Part shown: piece by piece, positions 16,401-27,259 of the stretch
Layout of the letters: every line of letters starts with the position of its first letter
How positions within the stretch are numbered: the stretch's first letter is position 1
NCBI GenBank assembly: GCA_004123355.1
Contig: SCHM01000008.1
Location: forward strand, 801,501 to 865,500
Direction of reading: 5' to 3'
Length of the DNA stretch: 64,000 nt
From: Amphirosellinia nigrospora
Taxonomy: Eukaryota > Ascomycota > Sordariomycetes > Xylariales > Xylariaceae
Notes under the pieces: model-generated
Told to the model about the DNA's origin: nothing
What the model saw: only the letters and a program-made list of their open reading frames with translations
Databases searched by the model: none
Position numbers and translations under genes: made by a program

Positions 16401-19090
16401 TAAATATAAAAAACTATAAATTATAAATAATATATTTTTATAAATTTTAAAAATAAATAAATATATAAAAATATATAGCTTTTATTATAAAAAATAATAT
16501 TTATAATATTTTTAAAATATATAAATAATTAGTTATATTTTTCGGACTTTATAATATAAATTATTTTTTAAGCTTTAATAAAAAAAATCGTAAAACTTTT
16601 TAAAAAATAGCTAATAAGCTTATTTAATAATATTTATATTTAAAAAAAAAAAAAAAAAAAACTATATTAATAATATTATATATTATTTAAATATAATTAT
16701 ATAATATAATAATATAATTAATTTATAAAAACTTTAATATTTATTAACTAAAATATATTTTTAAAATTTTATATATTTTAAAAAAAAATTAAAATAAATT
16801 AATAAAAAACTATAATAAAATAACTAAATATTAAAAATAACTATTAAAATATAAATTTATAAATATAGCAAACTATTTAAATATTTAATTAATAAATATT
16901 TATTAATTATATATTATTTATAATATTAATAAAAAAACTAAAAACTAATTAATTATATTAAATATAAAAGTTTAAAAAACTTAAAAATAATTAAAAATAT
17001 AATAATTATAATATTAATAATTAAATATTTAATTAAAAGTTATTTTTATAATAAATATAAATTTTAATTATATATTAAAATATTTAATATAGCTATATTT
17101 TTATAAAAAAAAACAATATTTTATTTAATAGTATATTTTCTAAAAAACTAAATAATTATTAAATATATTATTCGGTTAAAAATAAAAACTTTTAGCTATT
17201 ATATTAATATTAATATTAAAAATTAAAAAAAAAAAAAAAATTTATTTATATTAATTATAGTTATTATTTATAATAAAAAACAAATTAAAATAATTAATAT
17301 AAATAATTTAATTTTTAAATATTATCGAATATTATAATATATAAATTATATATTATATAAATAAATTAAATATATTAATTAATTAATTATTAAAATTTTT
17401 TAAAACGATTTTTTAATAATAAATATAACTTTAAAATATAAATATTATTAAATATAAAAAAATAATTAATTAAATTATTATAATAGCTAAACTATATAAA
17501 CTTATAAACTATATTTAAATTTTTAAAATTTAATAATAAATTATTATTAAATTTAAAAGCTTAATAAATATTTAAGCATTTTATTATATATAAAAAAAAA
17601 CTATATAAAATAGCTTAATATTAACGGACTTTTAAAAACTTTTTATATTTTATAAAAATAATATATTAATAATAATACTTTTAAAAATTTCTAAAATATT
17701 AAAATTATTATAAAAAGTTAAAAATATATATATTAATTTAAAATATATTATAATTAATATTTTAATATAAAATTAATAAATAATATTAATATTTAAAAAT
17801 TATTTTAATATATAGCAAACTATAATAAAATATAAATAATATTAATTAATAAAACTATTATTAATAATATTATTAAACTTATAATTTATAATATTATTAT
17901 TATTATTAACGTATTAAATAATAAATTATATATTTATAATATAATTAAAAATATTAATATATATAAAATATATTATAATATAAATAAAAATAGCTATAAT
18001 ATTTTATATTATTTTTAAATATAATATTATTAATTATTAAAATCGGAAAAACTTTTAAATATTTAAAAAATAAATTAATAATAATAAAAGCGCGTTTATA
18101 AATAATAAAATAATTTAATAATATTAAAATAAAAAATTTATAATTAAATTTATTATATTTAAAAAACTTAAAAATAATAATAAAATAAAAAAAATAAATA
18201 AAAATTTAAACAAATTATATTATAAAAAAGTTTAATATATAAATACTTTAATATAATTATTTTATTATAAATAGCTATAAATATTTATATTAAATATTAA
18301 AACTAAATAGCTATAATAGCTATTTTTTTTATTTAGTATTTAACTTTTTAATAATAATTATTTATTAAAATCTTTAAATATATAAAAACTTAACCGAAAA
18401 AAAAAAATTAAATTTTAGCAAAACTTAATAAAAAACTATAAAATATTTATAATAAAAACTACTTTAATAGTTTAAAAGCTTTTAAAAACTAAATTAAAGC
18501 TTATTTATAAAAAAAAAAAAAATTAATTTAAACTTATATATTTAAAAACTAAATATTACAAATATATTAATAATAATAAAATAAAACTTTTATATAATAA
18601 ACTATAAATTATAATAAATTATTATTATAATAATATTTTTAAATTATAAAGCTTTAATAAAATTTAACTATTAAATAAATATAATAAAACTAATTTATTT
18701 TTTACATATAATAATAATAACTACTTTATATAAAGTTTATAATATATTAATTAAATAATACTAAAAAATAATTAAAAACGTTTAAAAATAATAATAAAAT
18801 AACTAAATTATAAATAGTTTTATTATAAAAATATTAGTTAAAATAAATAACTAAAAATAATTATTTAAAAAAAAAAATAATTATAGCTTTAAAATAATAA
18901 CTAATAAAGCTTTAGCAAATATTATAAGCTAGTTTTACTTTATAGCTATAAATATTTAGCCTACTATAAAAACTTAAACTTAGCTTTTTATTTAATTAAT
19001 TAATTTAATATATTAAAACTTAATTTATATAGTTTAAACCATAATAATAAAAGCTTTATAGGTTACTTAATATAGGTTAACAAGCACGCA
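13468..19090 (+). mobile_element. LTR retroelement copy B (fossil, complete in outline, nested in copy A's LTR)
   Basis: The 5' LTR is about 13468-13676 and the 3' LTR is 18882-19090, giving an outline of 5.6 kb. The 6-bp word TATATT lies directly before (13462-13467) and directly after (19091-19096) and works as a target duplication. The sequence on both sides is one LTR of copy A split in two, so copy B jumped into copy A's 3' LTR. A run of purines precedes the 3' LTR, as expected for a polypurine tract. The whole copy is broken by dense RIP mutation with no open frame. It is younger than copy A. Superfamily is unresolved. Confidence 0.8.
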
Positions 19091-19172
19091 TATATTAAAA
19101 CTTAATTTATATAGCTTAAACCATAATAATAAAAGCCTTATAAGTTATTTAATATAGGTTAATAAGCATGCA

Positions 19173-19299
19173 CACATTATAAGCCTTATTTATAAACTTA
19201 TATTGTATATATATTATATATAAATATAGTATTAATAAGCATTAATAGGTGCTTTATTTAGCTTAAGCCTAGCTTATTTGTTTGCCTTTAACCTATAAT
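19173..19299. other. short spacer between LTR copies
   Basis: About 127 bp separates the end of copy A's LTR from the next LTR start. It keeps more C and G than its surroundings, for example GCTTAAGCCTAGC, so it may be original target DNA. No gene is visible. Confidence 0.5.
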
Positions 19300-19507
19300 T
19301 GTGGCTTTAAAGTGGCGATTAGTAAAGCTTTAGCGGGCATTATAAGCTAGCTTTACTTTATAGCTATAAATATTTAGCTTACTATAAAAACTAAACTTAG
19401 CTTTTTATTTAATTAATTAATTTAGTATATTAAATTTAATTTATATAGCTTAAATTATAATAATAAAAGCTTTATAAGTTATTTAATATAAGTTAATAAA
19501 TATATAT
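19300..19507 (+). repeat. LTR copy, forward orientation
   Basis: It starts TGTGGCTTTA and matches the 208-bp LTR family along its full length. Only a few bases of element interior follow before a DNA element starts at 19515. After that DNA element the interior appears in reverse orientation, so this LTR is not simply the 5' end of a normal element. RIP-mutated. Confidence 0.7.
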
Positions 19508-19514
19508 AAACTAA

Positions 19515-21113
19515 AAGCCTTTTAATTTAAAAGTAAAAATGCTTAAGTTTTTAAGAAATATATATTTAAGTTAATAAATAAATTATAATTACTAGTTATA
19601 TTAGTTCGCTTTTTTTTAATAAGTTATATATAATAAAACCTATTATTTTATTTTAATTTATTAACTATAATATTTTGTTTTTTTATATAATTATATAACT
19701 ACGTTATAAAAATATTCGGCCGTTTAATTAATAGTAATAATAAATTTATTTATAAATATAAATATTAATATATAATATTTTTATATATTTGTTTTATAAT
19801 AATAATAATAAATATTAAAATTATATTATTGTTTTATAATTAAATTATAATTTTAAGCTATAAAACAAAATTAAAAAATTAAATATTATAACGAATAATT
19901 AATTTTTATTTTAAATAAAAAAACTTATTATAATATTAAAATTTTTAAAACGATTTTTAACTTAAATAAAATTAAAAAACTTTTTTAATAAATATAAATT
20001 ACTATTTTAAATTTTAAATATAACTATAAACTATTTTTAATTTTAAATATAATTATAAGCTATTTTTAATTTTAAATATAATTATAAACTTTATATTTTA
20101 AATAATAACGTTATTATAAATATATTAATTTTTATAATATATTAAACTTTTATTTTTTTCGAAAAAAGCTTAAACTTATTAATAAATCTAAAAAAACTTT
20201 ATAAATTAATTAAAATATTTAAAAAAAAAAACTTTTTAAAAAAAGCTTAAACTTATTAATAAATCCGAAAAAACTTTATAAACTAATTAAAACGTTTAAA
20301 AAAAAAACTTTTCGAAAAAAGCTTAAACTTGCTAATAAATTTAAAAAAAACTTTATAAACTAGCTAAAACGTTTAAAAAAAAAACTTAAAAACTTAAAAA
20401 ATACGTTTATTACGATCGATTTAAAGCTTTAAAGTTTTTAAAAACTTAAAAACTACGCTTAAAATATTATAATAAAAATAAAAAAATAAACAAAAAAATT
20501 ATAAATAAATATTTTATAAAAAATACTACTATATTTATTACGCTAATATAACGGCTAATTTTATAATAATTATAATTTTTTTAAAAAAGCTTAATAAAAA
20601 TTATATTTAAGCAAAGTTTACGATAATAATACTAGTTTATAATTTAAAAATAATAAATATTTAAATTAATATTAAATTAAAAAATAAAAAAATAAAATAA
20701 CTATAAATATAATTAAATAAATAATATTAAATAATTATATTTAATATAAATATAACTATTAAATAATTAAGTTTAATAAATATATAACTATTAAATAATT
20801 AGATTTAATATAAAATTAAATTTAATATAATTTATAATAAAAAAAAATTAAAAATAAAACTTTATAATTTATTTATATTATATTATTATTTTTAATATAA
20901 ATATTTAATTTTAAATTATTTTATTAAATTTATAATTATTTATATAATAAAAAATAAATACTAAAAACTAAATATATATAATAGTAAATAAAAATAAAAA
21001 GGTTTTTAATTCAGGTAAAAGAATTTTTTATTTAAAATATAAAAAATAAAAAATTTTTTTATCGACAAAAAACTTTTTTTTACTTAGTTATATTTTTTTA
21101 TAAAACTTAAGCA
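19515..21113 (+). mobile_element. RIP-ruined DNA element, copy 2 (three-unit repeat form)
   Basis: Same family as 6618-8132 and 27922-29518. It ends with AAAACTTAAGCA followed by TTAA. It holds three units of the about 77-bp internal repeat (about 20158-20385), which accounts for its greater length of 1.6 kb against 1.5 kb for copy 1. It sits exactly at the junction between a forward LTR and an inverted element interior, so it may have taken part in the rearrangement. No coding frame survives. Confidence 0.6.
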
Positions 21114-24100
21114 TTAAATAAAATATTATTTTTTTTTATAAAAATATAGCTATATTAAATATATTTAACGTATAATTAGCTAAAATTTATATTTATTATA
21201 AAAAAACTTTTAATCGAATATTTTAATTATTAATATTATAATTATAATATTTTAATTATTTATTAAGCTTTTTAAGCTTTTATATTTAATATAACTAATT
21301 AGTTTTTTAGTTTTTTTATTAATATTATAAATAATATTATAATTAATAAATATTTATTAATTAAATATTTAAAATAGCTTATTATATTTGTAAATTTGCG
21401 TATTTTAATAGTTATTTTTAGTATTAGTTTATTTTTTATTATAACTATTTTCGTTAAGTTTATTTTAATTTTTTTTAAAATATATAAAATTTTAAAAATA
21501 TATTTTAGTTAATAAATATTAAAATTTTCGCAAAGTTAATTATTATATTATATTACGCTAATTATTTAAATAATATATAATATTATTAATATAGTTTTTT
21601 TTTTATTTTTTTTTAAATATAAATATTATTAAATAAGCTTATTAGCTATTTTTTAAAAAACTTTATAATTTTTTTTATTAAAGCTTAAAAAATAGTTAAT
21701 ATATTATAAAGTTTAAAAAATATAACTAATTATTTATATATTTTAAAAATATTATAAATATTATTTTTTTATAATAAAACTATATATTTTTATATATTAA
21801 TATTTATTTTTAAAATTTATAAAATATATTATTTATAATTTATAGCTTTTTATATTTAATTTATAACGTTTAATAATAAATAAGCTTATTTTTTATAATT
21901 TTATTTAATTTTTATAATTATAATAAAATCGCTATATAATATTTTTTAATTATTAAAGTTAAACTTAATAGTTTTGCTAAGTTGTTTTTTCGGGGTTAAT
22001 AATACCGGCGCGCTTTATAATTTTATACTTTTTTTAATATAAATATTTAAATATATTTTAACGAATTTTTTTATAGCTTTTTTTAATATAAAACTATACT
22101 TATAAAATAATAGCTTTATTAATAAGTTATTTTTAATATTAATATAATATTTATACGTACTATAATATTAATATATTATTTAGCTAAATTAAATAAGCCG
22201 AAAAATTATTTTATTAGTTTTATTTATTTATTTACTATTTAAAGGTTTTTTAGTATTTTTTTATATTAAATTATTTTTATTTTTTTTATTTTTTTCGTAT
22301 TATAAATTATTTTTATAGCTATATTAATTAATAACTGTTTTAAAAGTTTAATTAAAAATACTCCGTTAAATTTTATTAGCTTAATTATTTTAGCATTTTT
22401 TATATAGCTAAAAATACTATTTTATTTATAAAAAATACGCTTTTTTAAAATTATATTATTAAAAAATATATAGTTAAATATAACGTTTTTAATTATAGTT
22501 TAAAGTTTTATAATATTTTTTATTATTATAAACTATATTATAATTTTATAATTTTTTATAACTATTAGTTTAATTTTTTAATATTATATATAATATTTTA
22601 TTTTTATAATTTATAAAATTAAAGCTTTAAAGCTAATAATTATAAAATATAATAGTTTATATAATTATAATTTTAAAATATTATAAATTTATTATTATTG
22701 TTTAATTAAGCTTAAAAAATTATAACGGTTATTATAACTATATTTTAATTTATTTTTTTTAAAGTTATTTTACTATTTTTATTTAATTTAATTATATAAA
22801 TAAAGCTATCTTAAGCTTTATTAAATAAATTTTTTAATTTTTAATTAATCCGGTTATTTTTTAAGCGTTTTATAATATTTTATTTAAACTTTTTTAAAAT
22901 TTTTATTATTATTTTTTATAAAATATATTTGCTTTTATAGCTTATTTTTAAATAACTTATATTTAATTTTAAATTTTTTAAATTTATTAGCTAAATCGTT
23001 ATAATATAATATATTTTAATTATAATAAATTAGCTAAACTAATTTTATAGTTTTATTATTTTAAACTATTATATTTTTTTATAGTAATTTTTAATTTAAT
23101 AATTAAATTTATTATAATTAAAATATATTATTTATTATTTTTATTAATATTTATTATTATAAGTTTATTATTTTATATTATTATTATTAATTTTAATAAT
23201 ATAGCTAACTTTTTAGCTATTAATATAAAAGTTTAAAATAATAAATATTAATATTTTCGGAGTTATTTTTATATTATTAACTAGTTAATTTAGTTTATAA
23301 TAAGTTTACTTATTATATTTTTAATAATATTATAATTATAATAAATATTATTATTTTAAAATTATATAATAATTTTAAAAATATTAAAATTTTCGGTTTT
23401 ATAAAAATTTAATAATTATTTTTAATATTTATATTATTTTTTTTATAATTTAGTTATATTTTATTTTTTATTAAAACGTTTTATATTAAACTAAATATTT
23501 AAAGTATATATAATAAACTTATTAATTATAATATTATATATTTGCTAAATATTTCGAATATTTTTTAATAATTAATAAAAAACTTTTTATAATTTTTAAA
23601 AATAGTTTATATATATTTTATTTTAAGCTAATAATAATCTTATAAATATTATTAAAAATTATATAATACGTTATAAATATTTAATACTTAAATTATTATT
23701 TTTAAAAAATTAATTTAAATAGCCGCTATATTATTATTTTTAATAAATAGCGTTATTTATTAAAAATTATTTATTAACTCGAACATAATTCTTTTAGTTT
23801 ATAATTTATAAAATATTAAAACTTATATTAGTTATATTTAAATTTAGCGTACTTTATTTAATATAATATAATTAGCTCGAATTAAATATAAATTAAATAA
23901 TATAATTATTTTATTTTTATTTTTATATTTGTTTAGCTTAATAATATCGTTCGCTAAAATACGTTAGGAAAAATAGCTTAAATTTGCTATTTTATTAAGT
24001 TTAAATAAAATTTAAGCTTTTATATTTTTATAAATTTAATAAAAAGTCCTTTAATTATTTAATTAATTATATTAGTTAGTTATATATATATACTTTATTT

Positions 24101-24863
24101 ATTTTTTAGCGCTTATAAATATATATAAAAATTTATTATTATATTTATTAGTATATTTATTAAAACTAATAGCGCTAAAATTATTATTAGTTTTATTATT
24201 ATATTTATTAATATAGTTATAATATTGCTACTTTAGTTTTAAACTTAATTTTTAAAAACTTTTTCTTATTTTTATAATATAGCTTTAAATCATAAGTTTA
24301 TTTTTATTTTTAGTTAATCGATTCGTTTAGCTATATTAATTATTAATATATTAATATAAATATTATAGCTTATTATATTTATAGCTAATAAAACGTTTAT
24401 TAGGTTATTTAACGTTAAGCTATTTATATTTATTATAAAACTGCTATTTTTTACTTCGAAATAAACTTTTATAAAATCCGCTATTATATATAAAATAAAT
24501 ATTATAAAGTATACTTTTTAAAATAAGTTTTAATTAAATATTTAATTAGTATAATTATAAGGTTAAATTTTATAAGTTAGTTAGCTATAAAGTTATTTAT
24601 AATCGTATAACTAGTTTTAAATAAAAGCTATAAAACTATATAAATAATTATTTATATATATTTATTAACTTATATTAAATAACTTATAAAGCTTTTATTA
24701 TTATAATTTAAGCTATATAAATTAAATCTTAATATATTAAGTTAATTAATTAAATAAAAAGCTAAGTTTAAGTTTTTATAGTAGGCTAAATACTTATAGC
24801 TATAAAGTAAAGCTAGCTTATAATGCTTGCTAAAGCTTTATTAGTTATTACTTTAAAGCCATA
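21114..24863 (-). mobile_element. LTR retroelement copy C (fossil, partial, inverted)
   Basis: The reverse complement of this stretch follows the interior of copies A, B and D from the 5' LTR (here 24656-24863) to roughly two thirds of the way through the element. It stops abruptly at the DNA element that ends at 21113. The remaining third and the 3' LTR are absent in this orientation. It is a fossil of the same family, broken throughout by RIP and truncated. Confidence 0.65.
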
Positions 24864-24952
24864 TATTTAAATAAGTATAAAGTAAGCAATTATATATAAA
24901 CTCGTTAATAGTTTAATATGCAGTGTTTTTATAGCTATTTAATAGTTTATAT

Positions 24953-25379
24953 TATAGCTTTAAAATAATAATTAATAAAGCTTTAATAAACATTATAAGC
25001 TAGCCCTACTTTATAGCTATAATACGCGCAGGCAGGGGGTGTGTCCGCGTACGCGCACATAGCACTCTGGCGGGCGCGCACCAGCCGCTGCGTGGCTAGT
25101 GCCTGGTCTGTGCGTGTGGCTTCGCCACACACGCACACATATATTATCTAGATCTGTAGAATTCCCAGAGATTATGGAGACTTTATCTCTATCTCTTTAC
25201 AATATATAAATTCTACCCATACTTTACCATATCAAGCTATAAATATTTAGCCTACTATAAAACTTAAACTTAGCCTTTTACTTAATTAACTAACTTAGTA
25301 TATTGAGACCCGATTTACATCGCCCTAACTGCAGTTATGGAGGCCCGTAGGTTACTTAATATAGGTTGACAAGCACGCA
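24953..25379 (+). repeat. solo LTR with an internal GC-rich insertion
   Basis: LTR sequence runs 24953-25022, is interrupted, and continues 25235-25379, ending GGTTGACAAGCACGCA at the edge of an unmutated island. The outer 140 bp or so next to the island are much less RIP-mutated than the left part. No element interior flanks it, so it is solo or the rim of a rearranged copy. Confidence 0.7.
25023..25234. mobile_element. 212-bp GC-rich insertion, unclassified
   Basis: A block starting TACGCGCAGG and ending CCATATCA interrupts the LTR. The word AGCTATAA flanks it on both sides (25015-25022 and 25235-25242) and appears once in uninterrupted LTRs, which supports an 8-bp target duplication. The left half is strongly GC-rich and has a hairpin, GTGTGGC-TTC-GCCACAC, at about 25114-25130. 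No terminal inverted repeat was found. It shows no RIP, either because it is young or because it is below the length RIP detects. A MITE-like or SINE-like non-autonomous element is possible. Confidence 0.5.
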
Positions 25380-25511
25380 CAGCTATGACTAACGTGTAGG
25401 GGAAGAAGGTAAGTCCAAATGAGTGCCCTAGCAATATGCCCTTATACCCTAGCTTCCGTTTGTAAACCCCATAATACCTAGGTACTTAATGCCTTTGTAT
25501 CTATTCAACGT
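25380..25511. other. island edge, no gene seen
   Basis: Normal-composition sequence between the LTR end and the nuclease-like gene's stop codon. It contains one copy of the palindrome TACCTAGGTA (25475-25484). It probably holds the 3' untranslated region of the minus-strand gene. Confidence 0.4.
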
Positions 25512-27084
25512 TTACTCATTACATTGAAACCACGACTTCATAGCTGCAAAAAAAGTGGTCTGAATCCAGTTCTCAATAGCTTTCAAAGACGCCAACAGCG
25601 CATAGGCCTCCATAATAGTTCCCGTAGAACCGATAGAAAAAGGGCCATACAGCTCAATAAAGGTCTCCCGGTCACAAGCATAATATATCTTCCAGTCATG
25701 CGCCGTAGCAACAATCAGTGGTAATGAGACAAGTCGTAGGCCAGGCGATCCCGGGGCAACCCCATCACATGGTTGGTCTTCTAGGGCCTGGCGCATGTAG
25801 AACTGTTTGTCGAGGACCTGGAACGCACGTGCCTTATAAAGAGCTATCATACGCCTGTGCCAGGCAGCGGTCCAGATTCCGAGCTGGATAATAGGGTCAC
25901 GTGCAGACCCATCGTTCTTAGTCTCGATCGATACAGCAATAGGACTTTCGCGGAGGGGTCCGTAGTTTGTTTGGTTAAAGTAAGGGAACGGACTACTGAT
26001 TCCTGCATCAACAGCCCGGATTATTCAGCTTGTAGAAGATTTATGATAACTGCCTTCAATGGTGTGCCATCTGGGATATCCAAAGTTAATACATAGTCGA
26101 CCTTTTTACTGCCGCAAGGTGTGTGTATAAGAGTCTTTGGGACAGTAGCACGATCTGACCCATGGTTGTTCCCGTCGCTCGTCTCGCTTAGACAGGAGGG
26201 CTGAGATCTACCGAGCATGCCACGTCGCTAAGTTGCGTAATCTTCTTAACCTGATCGGAAACCGAGCCTCGATTGAGCCGTGGAATCCACTGGTAAAGCA
26301 TAGTAGCCGACATGATCGGCTCAAATCGTACAGATACGTTCTCAATTTCATTAACCGTACCTTGTGCCGTAAAGTTCGGAGGGGGGAAGGCAAGATGAAG
26401 AAGTGGTGTATGCACCATATGGTTCCACGCATCCTCGTGACGGTTGAAAGTCTGTGACAGTGCTGCAGCTTGAACGATGGCGCGTAAGGTATAGAATGTA
26501 GAGGCGGCGTCCAGACAGTTTGTGGGATCCGGCTTGCGGTAGCTTGCTGGTAGGATAGGCAAATCTACCATCCCTTCAATTTGGCTGCGCACTTCCGCTG
26601 GGAAAATGCCATGTTTAAAGTTGTTTATAATATGTATCTGACGATGTAGAGCTTTAACGTCAGCCGAAAGGTCGGTTAGGTTGTTCGAGCCTGCAAGCAT
26701 TATAGGCTTTTCAAGGCCAGCTAGGTCGCGGGATTTAACAAGTTTGCTCGTTCTCGCAAGACGTTTCGGTAGGGATCGGGACGGCTCAAGAGTACGGTGG
26801 AGGGAGTCGACTTCTGTATCGCGACCTCTCTTTCGTGTGTCGCTTAATGGATCTGAGCCCGTTGGGGCGGGGCTGACCAGAGGAGGTGGAGGTAGAGGTG
26901 GAGGCATATCGAAAGGCATATCGAAAGGTAATTCAAAATCCTCGTCTTTGACCTGAAGATCGTTCTTTTGACGTACTTTTGGCCTTTTCGCGCGAGGCTC
27001 TTCCACGTTTGCCGTGTTGTCTGCGACGGAGTCGACCCAGCGCTCGATACTAGGGCGATAAATAGGATAATGCTGGCCGCACAT
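25512..27084 (-). pseudogene. PD-(D/E)XK nuclease-like protein, three reading frames
   Basis: This resembles the fungal PD-(D/E)XK nuclease-like family, of unknown cellular role, often found near repeats. The N-terminal part (27084-26188, ATG start) has a proline-rich stretch near residues 50-75, basic KR clusters, and the alpha-helical region typical of the family (EDAWNHMVHTPLLHLAF). The putative catalytic aspartate lies in KKVDYVLTLDIPDG, in a second frame (26218-26021). SIETK, with the E-x-K pair, and IIQLGIW lie in a third frame that runs from about 26010 to the stop at 25512. All core motifs of the fold are therefore present. The two frame changes lie near 26190-26220 and 26010-26030. 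The overlaps are too short for ordinary introns, so this is a recently broken gene or a sequence with base-level errors. Codon use and composition are normal, with no RIP. The gene fills an island of less than 2 kb between two ruined elements. Confidence 0.75.
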
Positions 27085-27259
27085 GATGATGCCGATGTTT
27101 GAATGCCGATCGAAGGTGTGAGGCTCAGGCGCGCCGATTTAGACGGGATCGTATCGCGCCGATATGTAGGGGGACAGTCCCGAGGTGGCTGACCCACAAA
27201 TCTTAGCTGCTTTAGCATTTGCATCAAATTCAATAAAACTATGTAACAAAGTGGAGTTG

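Larger units (their letters stand above)
6328..19172 (+). mobile_element. LTR retroelement copy A (fossil, interrupted by two insertions)
   Basis: The 5' LTR is at 6328-6531 and the interior at 6532-13335. The 3' LTR starts at 13336, stops at 13467 and resumes at 19097-19172, because a second copy of the same family (copy B) sits inside it. A DNA element occupies 6618-8132 within the interior. Without insertions the copy is about 5.7 kb, which fits a compact Copia-type or short Gypsy-type element, but no protein domain can be read, so the superfamily is open. It is broken throughout by RIP, with no open frame. It must be older than copy B. No matching target duplication was seen at its outer ends, where an inverted LTR abuts it. 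Confidence 0.75.

Noticed and set aside
20158-20385. Regular repeats resembling a CRISPR array.
   Set aside because: Units of about 77 bp are contiguous without unique spacers and belong to a transposable element present in three copies.
1-25000. Extreme AT content as mitochondrial, plasmid or foreign low-GC DNA.
   Set aside because: LTRs, target duplications and nested copies with gradual transition to normal sequence at element rims show these are nuclear repeats altered by RIP.
26670-26705. GTTCGAGCC resembling a tRNA B-box.
   Set aside because: It lies inside the nuclease-like coding sequence and no cloverleaf can be formed around it.
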